Origin: JAABRT01 sp038259155
GTDB taxonomy: Bacteria > Gemmatimonadota > Gemmatimonadetes > Gemmatimonadales > Gemmatimonadaceae
Reading direction: 5' to 3'
Assembly: GCA_038259155.1 (NCBI GenBank)
Contig: JBBSPE010000001.1
Coordinates: 1 to 64,000 of the forward strand
DNA: 64,000 nt
The notes beneath the pieces are model-generated. The model saw nothing but the letters and a program-made list of their open reading frames with translations. It did not search any database and had not been told where the DNA came from. Shown here one piece after another: positions 1-7,488 of the stretch (its first letter is position 1; each line of letters begins with the position of its first letter). Position numbers and translations under genes: made by a program.

Positions 1-663
1 CGCCGCCACGTATCCCGCGTCGGCGCCGGATTCCTCGAGGGCCCGGGTGAGCTGCGTGAGGCTGCCGCAGAGATAGCGGTTGCACAGGTTGGAGCGCATG
101 GCCCGTGGCAGCGCGCAGGCGTTGGCGGTGTGATAGACGCACGACCCGCGGTAATGCCGGCTGGGCAGGTGCGCCGCGTAGGCCGCTTCCATGCTGTCCG
201 CCGAGTCCTCATGGCCGGCGGCCCGTCGCTGCTCGCGCACGCGCAGGAGGCTGTCGGCGCGCAGAAACGCGTGTGTGCCGCCCGCCGTGCAACAGTCGCC
301 TCGGCACGTTCCGCACGCGGCGCCGAGCACGGTGGCCAGCGGCGAGGCCTGGCTGTCATTGGCGCCCGCCAGCGCCGCCTCTTCCGCCGCGCTGGCTGGG
401 GCGTCGGACGCCGGCGACTGGAACAGTTCCGCCAGCTTGGTTCGCAGGCCGCTCAGGAACTCGGCGCGCGCCGTGTCAGGCAGCGGCCCACTGTTGCGGG
501 TGTTTGCCGGAAAGAGGATCACCGGCAGCGCACGCCGCGGCGTCAGCTCGGGTTGCTCCCCCCGGTCCGCCCGTTCCGCGCGCTCGGCCAGCTGCTCAGC
601 CCGCGCGAGCAGCTGGCTGTTTCGCTCCCGTTGGGCTGCGATGGGGCCGAGGGTGTCTGTCAT
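1..663 (-). CDS. Cysteine-rich hypothetical protein, C-terminus beyond window
   Basis: The reading frame is open from an ATG at 663 to the left edge, so at least 221 residues are seen and the C-terminus is missing. The first 100 residues are polar and Gln/Arg/Ala-rich. After that come clustered cysteines: CGTCRGDCC, then a segment with SCVYH, ACALP, NLCNRYLCG. Such spacing resembles small zinc or Fe-S cluster proteins of the YkgJ type, but I cannot assign a family securely. It is divergent from the small membrane gene at 723, leaving 59 bases between them. The + strand frames across it are Arg/Ala-rich and look like shadows. Function unknown. Confidence 0.65.
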   Translation of the reverse strand, partial: MTDTLGPIAAQRERNSQLLARAEQLAERAERADRGEQPELTPRRALPVILFPANTRNSGPLPDTARAEFLSGLRTKLAELFQSPASDAPASAAEEAALAGANDSQASPLATVLGAACGTCRGDCCTAGGTHAFLRADSLLRVREQRRAAGHEDSADSMEAAYAAHLPSRHYRGSCVYHTANACALPRAMRSNLCNRYLCGSLTQLTRALEESGADAGYVAA

Positions 664-722
664 GGTGCAACGTACGCGGTGGGGGCGTCACAGGTACGGT
701 AGTGGCTCGTCAGTACGGGACC

Positions 723-980
723 ATGACCCAACGTGAACCATCTCCACCGCCACGCGCCTCCAATCGCACGGGCGCCCTGTTCGCCCTGCTTTTTTGCCTG
801 GGCAGCGGGAGTTACGCGCTATGGATCGCAATCACCGGGCCCACCGTCACGGGCGGCGTTCCGTTCGTGCCGTACGAGGTGAATCAGGTGATTGGGCGCG
901 TGGTGTTTGGCGTGAGCGGCCTGATCTGCTTTGGTATCGCGCGGCTGGCGGCGCGGGATGTCTGGGGCAGACCGCGGTAG
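723..980 (+). CDS. Small two-helix membrane protein, unknown function
   Basis: An 85-residue frame starts at ATG 723. After a short polar Pro/Arg-rich N-terminus it has two hydrophobic stretches, about residues 20-42 (from GALFALLFCLG) and 58-76 (from VIGRVVFGVSG), followed by a basic tail. The arrangement is typical of small inner-membrane proteins. A longer in-frame ORF extends upstream to 105, but that part is Arg/Cys/Pro-rich shadow sequence over the opposite-strand gene. I do not recognise a family. It could be spurious, but the hydrophobic pattern and divergent position favour a real gene. Confidence 0.5.
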   Translation: MTQREPSPPPRASNRTGALFALLFCLGSGSYALWIAITGPTVTGGVPFVPYEVNQVIGRVVFGVSGLICFGIARLAARDVWGRPR

Positions 981-1072
981 CAATCGACCCACCTCATATC
1001 TGCTTTTTGCGCCATTAACGAGTCATAATGAGATGACTTTAGCGCCACAAAGAGACTAAATCCCGCTTCGAG

Positions 1073-2248
1073 CTAAGAAGCTAGCTGAACGGCGATCGAG
1101 AGGAGCAACTTATCGTTGCCACGGGCGGCCACCAGGGACATGCCAATCGGACAGCCGCGCACTGCCCCCGCCGGGATGGACAGCTGCGGCAGTCCTCCCA
1201 GGCCAGCTACGCAGAGCATTGCCAACGCCCGCTCCCGCACCGGGACCGCTGTCTCCGCCGGTTCCTGCAGCAGCGGCGCGATATCCGGCATGGTGGGCAT
1301 GAGGAGCACACGATTGTGAGCGAGCAGGTCGTCGAGCTGGGTGCGGATGGACGCGCGCTCGCTTTCGGCCACCGCCACGGCCGCGTGGTCCACGTGCGAG
1401 ACGATCTCAAACCGCTTGGCGATCATGGGTCCGAACGTGGGCCGCTCGCGTGTCACCCACTCCGAGTGCGCCGCCCAGATTTCTGCGTGTTGCAGCGTGC
1501 GGAACACGCTGAACCACGCGGTGAGACCGGCCTCGGCCACGGTCACCGGACGGCCGGCGCCGAGCAGCGCCTCCACCCGTCCCACGGCACCGGCCAGCGC
1601 CGGCGGTACGTCCGGCAGTGCGTGCGCGAACGCATCTTGGGCCACCAAGAGCTCTCCGGCGGCAGCGGGCGTGCCAGCGAGCAGCACGTCGCCCACCCGC
1701 GCGAGCAACGCGGCATCACGCGCAAACCAGCCGCAGGTGTCGAAGCTGGGCGCGAGCGGGCAGGCACCGTCCATCGCGATCCGTCCGTGCGTGGGACGAA
1801 TCCCATAGATGCCGCAGAAGCTGGCCGGTGCCCGCACCGAGCCACCGGTGTCGCTGCCAATGGCGAAGTCCACCAGCCCTCCCGCGACGGCGGCGGCCGA
1901 GCCGCTGGACGATCCGCCGGGGACGCGCCCAGGTGCCGCCGGGTTGTTGGGCGTGCCATAGTGCGCGTTCTCCCCGGTAAGGCTAAAGGCCATTTCCTCC
2001 GTGTGCGTTTTGCCCACGAGCTCCGCGCCGGCGGCGAGCAGCGTGGTGAGCACGGAAGCCGACCGGCTCGCCGGCTCATGGGTGCGTAGCCAGTCGGGGC
2101 TACCAAAGCCGGTGCGGTGGCCTGCGACGTCGAACAGGTCCTTGAGCCCGAACGTGAGTCCCTGCAGCGGGCCGCTGGCAGCGCCAGGCAGGGCGACGTG
2201 GGTGTGGCGACAGAAGGCGCCCAGCGAATCGTGATCGAGGATGGACAT
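1073..2248 (-). CDS. Amidase signature family hydrolase
   Basis: The 391-residue protein is a member of the amidase signature family, which hydrolyses C-N bonds through a Ser-cisSer-Lys triad. The lysine is in FGLKD (about residue 36), the cis-serine lies in GGSSSGS (about 112-117) and the nucleophilic serine is in SDTGGS (about 137), followed by RAPASFCGIYG-type core sequence. Length is near 400-450 for single-domain members, slightly short. Substrate cannot be read from sequence; alternatives include aliphatic amidase, indole-acetamide hydrolase-like and AtzF-like enzymes. The start at 2248 gives a compact N-terminus. It is monocistronic and points away from the flagellar operon that begins 240 bases to its right. 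Confidence 0.9.
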   Translation of the reverse strand: MSILDHDSLGAFCRHTHVALPGAASGPLQGLTFGLKDLFDVAGHRTGFGSPDWLRTHEPASRSASVLTTLLAAGAELVGKTHTEEMAFSLTGENAHYGTPNNPAAPGRVPGGSSSGSAAAVAGGLVDFAIGSDTGGSVRAPASFCGIYGIRPTHGRIAMDGACPLAPSFDTCGWFARDAALLARVGDVLLAGTPAAAGELLVAQDAFAHALPDVPPALAGAVGRVEALLGAGRPVTVAEAGLTAWFSVFRTLQHAEIWAAHSEWVTRERPTFGPMIAKRFEIVSHVDHAAVAVAESERASIRTQLDDLLAHNRVLLMPTMPDIAPLLQEPAETAVPVRERALAMLCVAGLGGLPQLSIPAGAVRGCPIGMSLVAARGNDKLLLSIAVQLAS

Positions 2249-2376
2249 GGCCGAAGATATGCGCTGCGTGACCTATCGCACACTCGGCAGATATTTCCTT
2301 GCTTGGTACGAATCGGCAAATCCTGCATCCCGGCACATCATGCCGGTAGCAGCGACTGGGTAGCGAATTGCTTTCG

Positions 2377-2396
2377 TAAATCGTTTCAAAACAAGG
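2377..2396 (+). promoter_or_regulatory. Shared upstream motif before flgB
   Basis: The site reads TAAATC at 2377-2382 followed after ten bases by AAGG, and lies 113 bases before the flgB ATG in a locally AT-richer stretch. It aligns with sites at 18686 (before fliQ) and 34686 (before flgF): all three share TAA-TC-TT----A--CAA, 11 identical positions of 18. This could be a promoter element for a flagellar sigma factor or an operator. It is not a clean match to the classical FliA consensus. Just upstream (2357-2372) is also a sequence with the GG-N10-GC spacing of a sigma-54 promoter. Confidence 0.35.
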
Positions 2397-2489
2397 CTTT
2401 AGACCGTTTCCGCTGCTTCCGAATCGCCGTGGCCCAACGATTGCTTCAACAGCTCGTGGATACTCACGCCGTTCTACGAGGCTTTGCCA

Positions 2490-2792
2490 ATGCTGTTCGG
2501 ATTCATTGATCGCGTATCAAGCGCTTCACCGCTCCGCGGCGCGCTCGACCAAAGTGTCGGGCGTTCGCGGGCGATTGGCGATCGGGTCGCCAAGGCGTCG
2601 CTCAACAACAGCGACGGCTTTGCGCTGGCTGCCGGAGAGGGTGACGCCGAGATGGTGGACGCCAATCCGGTGGACGTCGAACAGGAAATGATGGACCTGG
2701 CGGACGAGCAACTCCGCTTTCTGGCCACGGCCAAGCTGCTCGAGCGCACGTACCAGAGCATTCGCACCGCCATCAAGGGGACCGGCGCATGA
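2490..2792 (+). CDS. flgB: FlgB-like proximal rod protein, unusually short
   Basis: This is the first gene of the flagellar operon and precedes flgC with an ATGA overlap, the usual flgB position. The C-terminal 40 residues (EQEMMDLADEQLRFLATAKL onward) match the FlgB C-terminal helix that packs in the rod. The protein is only 100 residues, against about 130 usually, and the N-terminal half lacks the rod-family motif (NNIANVxTPGY) found in almost every FlgB. ATG 2490 has a GAGG eight bases upstream; a TTG at 2484 would add two residues. The frame is open further upstream to 2403 but has no start codon. FlgB by position and C-terminus; the N-terminus is odd. Confidence 0.75.
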   Translation: MLFGFIDRVSSASPLRGALDQSVGRSRAIGDRVAKASLNNSDGFALAAGEGDAEMVDANPVDVEQEMMDLADEQLRFLATAKLLERTYQSIRTAIKGTGA

Positions 2793-3385
2793 CCGACCCA
2801 CGTCGTCTCGGGCTCGTGCCGGCCGCTGGCGTCCAGCCGCCGCGCCCTCAGTTCCGGTCGCTCAGCATTTCGGCGAGTGGACTCTCCGCGCAGCGCGCGC
2901 GGATGGAGACCATTGCCCAGAACATCGCCAACGCCGACGTCACGCGTACCGACGCCGGTGGCCCGTACCGCCGCCGCACCACGGTGCTGGAGACGGCCAC
3001 GCGCCAGACGAGCGGCAACGGCGCCGAACCCGCGATACACGGCACGATGTCCGCCCCTACGGCGCCCTACGGCGTTCCGCCGTTCCAGATGCCAGCGGTC
3101 GGCGACGTGAGCCGCGCCATTCCGATTCCAATTCCACTGGCCCAGCCCGACGACGGCATGTACGGGGTCCGGATTGCCGGCACGCTGGAGGACCCGAACG
3201 ACCAAGGTCGCCTCATCTACGAGCCTGGCCATCCCGACGCCGACACGAACGGCTACGTGCGCTACCCCGACGTGGACACCACGCAGGAGCTCGTGCAGCT
3301 GCTCGACGCCAAGCGCCTGTACGAGGCCAATGCGACCGTTTTCCAATCCGCCAAGCAGATGCTCCGCGCCGCGCTCGACATCTGA
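2789..3385 (+). CDS. flgC: Flagellar basal-body rod protein FlgC
   Basis: FlgC forms part of the proximal rod and is exported by the flagellar type III system. The rod motif is visible as GLSAQRARMETIAQNIANADV (about residues 31-50, quoted here only in part as AQNIANADV), and the C-terminus has the family signature YEPGHPDADTNGYVRYP and a closing amphipathic helix with YEAN and AKQML. At 198 residues it is longer than the usual 135-150; the extra length is an N-terminal tail of about 20 residues and a Pro-rich insert in the middle (about 100-125). The start overlaps the flgB stop as ATGA, suggesting translational coupling. Confidence 0.93.
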   Translation: MTDPRRLGLVPAAGVQPPRPQFRSLSISASGLSAQRARMETIAQNIANADVTRTDAGGPYRRRTTVLETATRQTSGNGAEPAIHGTMSAPTAPYGVPPFQMPAVGDVSRAIPIPIPLAQPDDGMYGVRIAGTLEDPNDQGRLIYEPGHPDADTNGYVRYPDVDTTQELVQLLDAKRLYEANATVFQSAKQMLRAALDI

Positions 3386-3467
3386 TCCGTCCAACCGCAC
3401 CGCACTCGACGTCCTGCAGTAACACTCGCGCCTGATTTTTCGCTCTCACTTTCCTGCGTTGCCAGCC

Positions 3468-3836
3468 ATGAGCCTGAACGGCATCAACTCCAATCCGCTG
3501 CTTTCGTCCCTCGGACCACTCGTGCGCCCCGGCGCCACGACCGGCCCGTCGAACGGCGCAACGCCCGGCGCGCGGCCAGCGGCCGAGCAGTCTGCTGGCG
3601 TGGCGGAGCGTGCGCCGGTTGTGGCTCGTCCGTCCATCGCGTCCACGCCGTCAAACGTGCCGGCAGCAGCACCGGCCGGCACCGACCCGGCCTTGTGGGA
3701 CGTGCTCACGTCCGAGGAGCGCACGTTCTTCTCGAAGACCGCCGCACTCGGCCCGCTCACCTACGGCAAGATCAAGAACGCCACGTTGCCGACGCCGCCC
3801 GCCATGCGCGGTGGCCGTCTCGACGTGCGCGCCTGA
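3468..3836 (+). CDS. Uncharacterised protein between flgC and fliE
   Basis: The 122-residue product is Ala/Pro-rich and probably disordered for its first 75 residues. It then has a conserved-looking C-terminal block, about 78-105, beginning DPALWDVLTSEERTFF and including LGPLTYGK. There is no signal peptide or membrane segment. It lies inside the rod operon between flgC and fliE, two genes that are normally adjacent, so a part in rod or basal-body assembly is likely by context only. ATG 3468 is chosen over the TTG at 3459. I do not recognise the family. Confidence 0.7.
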   Translation: MSLNGINSNPLLSSLGPLVRPGATTGPSNGATPGARPAAEQSAGVAERAPVVARPSIASTPSNVPAAAPAGTDPALWDVLTSEERTFFSKTAALGPLTYGKIKNATLPTPPAMRGGRLDVRA

Positions 3837-3846
3837 GGAATCGACA

Positions 3847-4185
3847 GTGAATGATCGCATCAGCCTCATCGCCCGCAGCCTGCCCGAGTTTCAGCAGAAC
3901 GGCATTGGCATTGGCCCCGACACCGGTGCCCGTCCGATTCCGCTGCCCGGCACGGCCAACGACGGCCCGTCCTTCAGCGAAACGCTCACCGACGCCATCA
4001 GCAGCATCTCTGACGTGCGCGAGAATGCCGGCAACATGACGCGGCGCTTCATCAGCGGCGAGGACGTTGAGCTGCATCAGGTGATGGCCGCGCAGGAAGA
4101 AGCCGGCATTGCGCTCGACCTGCTCATCGAGATGCGCAACAAGATGGTCGAGAGCTATCGCACGCTCGTCAACATGCAGTCCTAA
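3847..4185 (+). CDS. fliE: Flagellar hook-basal body protein FliE
   Basis: FliE is the adaptor between the MS ring and the rod. The 112-residue product has the expected size and the family C-terminus: SFSETLTDAISSI, then a helix containing GEDVELHQVMAAQEEAGIAL and LLIEMRNKMVESYRTLVNMQ. The start is taken as GTG 3847; the frame is open upstream, but only as the Arg-rich shadow of the previous gene. It lies ten bases after the upstream stop and ten before fliF, in the common fliE-fliF-fliG order. Confidence 0.9.
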   Translation: MNDRISLIARSLPEFQQNGIGIGPDTGARPIPLPGTANDGPSFSETLTDAISSISDVRENAGNMTRRFISGEDVELHQVMAAQEEAGIALDLLIEMRNKMVESYRTLVNMQS

Positions 4186-4194
4186 GCCACCGGT

Positions 4195-5751
4195 ATGGCA
4201 AACAGTCTTGAGTCCATGTTCGGCCGGATGGACGGGCCGCGCCGCATTGCCATCATTGCCGTGGGCGTCCTTGTGACGGCCGGGGTGTTCGGGTTGTCGC
4301 GCTGGGCCACGGCGCCGGAGTTCGTGCCGCTGTACAGCGACCTACCAATGGAGATGGTCAGCCCCATCCAGGACAAGCTCACCGAGGAGGGCATCGAGTT
4401 CCGTCTCGAGCGTGGTGGGTCCACGATCCTCGTGGCCGAGTCCAGCGTACCGGCCGCCCGTGTGGCGCTCGCCAAGGAACCACTGCCGGGTGCAAACCGT
4501 CCGGGACTCGAACTGTTCGACAAGCCCACCTGGGGCATGACGGATTTCACGCAGAAGGTGAACTATCGGCGCGCCCTCGAGGGCGAGCTGGAGCGCAACA
4601 TCGGCGCCATGCGCGATGTGGAGCGCGTTCAGGTGCACCTCGCGCTCGAAGATGACAAGCTGTTCCAGAAGGACACACGCAACTCCAAAGCCTCCGTTAC
4701 CGTCGCCATGCGCGGCGGCGAGCCGCCGCCGACGTCAGTCGTGCGTGGCATCGCGAGCCTCGTCGCCGGTTCCGTGGGCGGACTCGACGCCGAGCACGTG
4801 GTTGTCGTGGACGAACGCGGCAACGCGCTGACCACCATTGACGACGCGTCCGGTGTGGGCCTCTCAAGCCGCCAGCTGGAAATGCAGCGCGAAATGGAGC
4901 GGTACCTCGAGAACAAGGCAGAGACGATGGTGGGCCGCATTGTGGGCGCGGGCAACGCGCGCGTGCAGGTGTCCGCCGCCATCAACTTCGACAAGGTTGA
5001 ACGCACCACGCAGTCGGTGAATCCCGACCAGCAGGTGGTGAGCATCGAGCACAAGGCCGAGATCACACCGCAGCAGGGCCAGGCGGGTGCCGCCTCGGTG
5101 AACAGCTCGACCACGTTTGAAACCTCGCGGAGCGTCGAGAGCTACAGCGGCGCCGTGGGCGATGTGCGCAAACTCACCGTAGCCGTCTTGGTGGCCGATC
5201 GGGTGACCATCACGCCGGCCGCCGATGGCGCCGAGCCGACCGCGCCCACGATCACGCCGCGCACGCCGGAAGAACTCGCCCAGATCGAGGCGCTGGTGCG
5301 CAGCGCGTTGGGCGTGGACTCCGCGCGTGGCGACGGCGTCTCCGTGATCAGCGCCCCATTCGACATGCCGGTGGTCGTGAGCGCGCCCGAGATTGACACG
5401 CTGCCCACGCCGGACATGGTGACGACGGTGCTCACCAATCCGAAGCCCGTGATTGCAGTCGTCGCACTCATCGTGCTGCTGGTGCTGGCACTGGTGCTGG
5501 TGAAGGCCCTCAAGCCGCTGCCGCCACCGCCGCCGCCGGCACCCGCGATCGCGCCTCCCGTGTCGGCGGCCGCCCTGGGCAGCGGCGCACCGCGCCAGCG
5601 GGAGCCGGAGCCCGTCGCAGCCGTGGAAGAGCGCAAGCTGGTGGTGTTGCCACCGCCCGCGACCACGCCGGAACGTGAACAGGCGCTCGCCACGGTGGAG
5701 CAGCGTCCCGACGCCGCCGTGCGTGTCACCCGCAGCTGGCTTCGGAACTGA
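4195..5751 (+). CDS. fliF: Flagellar MS-ring protein FliF
   Basis: FliF forms the MS ring in the inner membrane, the base on which the rod and the switch are built. The 518-residue protein has a first membrane helix at about 17-38, a periplasmic ring-building region containing YRRALEGELERNIGAM and VQVHLAL, then a second membrane helix at about 420-441 followed by a proline-rich linker. The last residues (VRVTRSWLRN) match the short FliG-binding tail. Length is slightly below the typical 540-570. It is followed by fliG after two bases, as is usual. Confidence 0.95.
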   Translation: MANSLESMFGRMDGPRRIAIIAVGVLVTAGVFGLSRWATAPEFVPLYSDLPMEMVSPIQDKLTEEGIEFRLERGGSTILVAESSVPAARVALAKEPLPGANRPGLELFDKPTWGMTDFTQKVNYRRALEGELERNIGAMRDVERVQVHLALEDDKLFQKDTRNSKASVTVAMRGGEPPPTSVVRGIASLVAGSVGGLDAEHVVVVDERGNALTTIDDASGVGLSSRQLEMQREMERYLENKAETMVGRIVGAGNARVQVSAAINFDKVERTTQSVNPDQQVVSIEHKAEITPQQGQAGAASVNSSTTFETSRSVESYSGAVGDVRKLTVAVLVADRVTITPAADGAEPTAPTITPRTPEELAQIEALVRSALGVDSARGDGVSVISAPFDMPVVVSAPEIDTLPTPDMVTTVLTNPKPVIAVVALIVLLVLALVLVKALKPLPPPPPPAPAIAPPVSAAALGSGAPRQREPEPVAAVEERKLVVLPPPATTPEREQALATVEQRPDAAVRVTRSWLRN

Positions 5752-5753
5752 GC

Positions 5754-6797
5754 ATGGGCTCCGCCGTCGCCACCCGCAACACCGATAAGTACGCTCTCGA
5801 CCGCCTCACCGGTCGCCAGAAAGTGGCGATCGTGTGCATGGCCATCGGCGCAAAGCACGCGGCCGTCATCACGGGCCAGCTGCACGCGGAAGAAGCAGAG
5901 ATCGTGGCCCTCGAGATGGCCACCCTCGACCGTGTGCCACCGGACACGGTCAACGCCGTGCTCTCCGAATGGCTCGAACTCACCGTGGGCATGGACTCGC
6001 TGTCCACCGGCGGTGTGGAGTTCGCGCGCGAAGTGCTCGAGGCGGCATTTGGTGCCGCCAAGGCGCAGGTCATCCTCAAGCGCATCCAGGGACAGCTCGC
6101 CGACAGCGACCGCTTTGGTCGCCTGCGCCGTGCCGATCCGCAACAGCTCGGCAGCACGTTGCGCGGTGAGCATCCGCAGACGATCGCGCTCATCCTCGCG
6201 CATCTGGACCCGGCCCACGTCGCGCAGATCCTGCGTGAACTGGAGCCCTCACTCGGCGGCGACGTGATGTTCCGCATCGCGCGCATGGAAAAAGTGTCGC
6301 CGGAAATGATCTCCCTCGTGGAGCGCGCCATCGGCACTGAAGCCGAGATGGCGTTCACGCAGGGCATGAGCACCGTGGGCGGTCCGGCGGCCGTGGCCGC
6401 CGTCCTCAACCTGGTGAGCACGTCGCTCGAGAAGGAGGTGCTCGAGGCGGTCTCCGATCGCGACCCGGCACTCAGCGACCAGATCAAGAATCTCATGTTC
6501 GTCTTCGAGGACCTCAGCGCCCTCGACGACAAGTCGCTGCAGCGCCTGCTGCGCGAGATCGACGTCAAACAGCTTGCACTGGCGCTCAAGGCGGCCAGCC
6601 CCGAACTGCAGCAGCGCATCATGGGTGTCATGTCGCAGCGTGCGGTCGCCGGTCTGCGCGAGGAGATCGAGTTCCTCGGCCCGGTCAAGATGCGCGACGT
6701 GGAAGCGTCTCAGTCCGACATCGTGGCGAAGGTCCGTGCGCTCGAAGAAACGGGCGAGATCGTGCTCTCGGCGGGGGCCGACGATGTCATCATCTGA
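5754..6797 (+). CDS. fliG: Flagellar motor switch protein FliG
   Basis: FliG is the switch component that touches the stator and generates torque. The 347-residue product shows the N-terminal FliF-binding domain, the middle domain with EHPQTIALILAHLDP (about 140-154) and the C-terminal domain with IKNLMFVFEDL and LLREIDVKQLALALK. These are the core family motifs and the length is normal. Its end overlaps fliH by 14 bases. Confidence 0.95.
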   Translation: MGSAVATRNTDKYALDRLTGRQKVAIVCMAIGAKHAAVITGQLHAEEAEIVALEMATLDRVPPDTVNAVLSEWLELTVGMDSLSTGGVEFAREVLEAAFGAAKAQVILKRIQGQLADSDRFGRLRRADPQQLGSTLRGEHPQTIALILAHLDPAHVAQILRELEPSLGGDVMFRIARMEKVSPEMISLVERAIGTEAEMAFTQGMSTVGGPAAVAAVLNLVSTSLEKEVLEAVSDRDPALSDQIKNLMFVFEDLSALDDKSLQRLLREIDVKQLALALKAASPELQQRIMGVMSQRAVAGLREEIEFLGPVKMRDVEASQSDIVAKVRALEETGEIVLSAGADDVII

Positions 6798-7488
6798 GTC
6801 GCGATCCCTCAGCCCGAGCGCCTGGGACCTCGACGAACTCGAGGCCCCAGATGTGTTCGCGCCGATGCACATGGACGCGTACCATCAGCACCACGCCGTG
6901 TCCGAGGAGACCGAGTCGGCGGAGGACGCCGCGCTCAACGCGCTCGTCGCGCAGCGGGTGGACGCGCAGCTCAAGATCGCCAAGGAACGTATGGAATCGG
7001 ACGCGTTCGCCCGCGGGCATGCCGCCGGCGTGGCCGACGCGCAGGAGGGCGCGCAGGCGCAGGTGTCCCGCGTGCTGAGCGCACTGCTTGACGCGACGTC
7101 CAGCGTGGCGCTCCATGAGCAGCGCTGGCTGGCCAACGTGGAAGAAAACCTGGCCGCCATGGCCGTGACGGTAGCGCGCCATCTCATGCATCGCGAACTC
7201 TCCAGCGACCCCACCGTCGTCACCGAGCTCATCGCGCGCGCGCTGCAGGCCTTTCCAAACGAACGAAAAATCACGGTGCGGTTGCACCCCGACGACCTGC
7301 TCATCGTGCAGGATGTGCTGAGCTCCGGCGCGGTGGACGGCACGGGCGACCGCGAGGTGCGCTGGCACGCCGACCCGCACATCGTGCGTGGTGGTTGTCT
7401 GGTGGACGGACGCGAACGCGTGCTCGACGGTCGCATCGACACCGCACTCGAACGCGCCTATCGCGCGCTCAGCCAGGTGCAGGCGTGA
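6784..7488 (+). CDS. fliH: FliH-like regulator of the flagellar export ATPase
   Basis: FliH binds and restrains the FliI ATPase. The 234-residue product lies between fliG and fliI. It has an acidic N-terminus, a coiled-coil-prone middle (AQRVDAQLKIAKERMESDAF and a GHAAGVADAQ segment typical of FliH/V-ATPase E subunits) and a C-terminal domain with KITVRLHPDDL and GGCLVDGRERVLDGRI that matches the FliH family end. The ATG at 6784 is chosen; upstream sequence in this frame overlaps fliG and is shadow-like. Confidence 0.88.
   Translation: MSSSESRSLSPSAWDLDELEAPDVFAPMHMDAYHQHHAVSEETESAEDAALNALVAQRVDAQLKIAKERMESDAFARGHAAGVADAQEGAQAQVSRVLSALLDATSSVALHEQRWLANVEENLAAMAVTVARHLMHRELSSDPTVVTELIARALQAFPNERKITVRLHPDDLLIVQDVLSSGAVDGTGDREVRWHADPHIVRGGCLVDGRERVLDGRIDTALERAYRALSQVQA

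Noticed and set aside
105..722. Three overlapping + strand frames before 723 (starts at 105, 130, 191)
   Set aside because: They are Arg/Ala-rich antisense reads of the Cys-rich minus-strand gene, whose CxxC-type clusters and open frame to the window edge make it the better gene.
2357..2372. Sigma-54-type promoter (TGG...TTGCT with GG-N10-GC) before flgB
   Set aside because: Spacing and the -12 element fit, but the -24 element matches only partly, and similar sites are not found before the other flagellar operons. In high-GC DNA GG-N10-GC is frequent. Kept only as a possibility in the flgB motif entry.
3610..3846. N-terminal extension of FliE to 3610
   Set aside because: The extension overlaps the preceding gene in another frame and is Arg/Ser-rich; the FliE family start fits GTG 3847.
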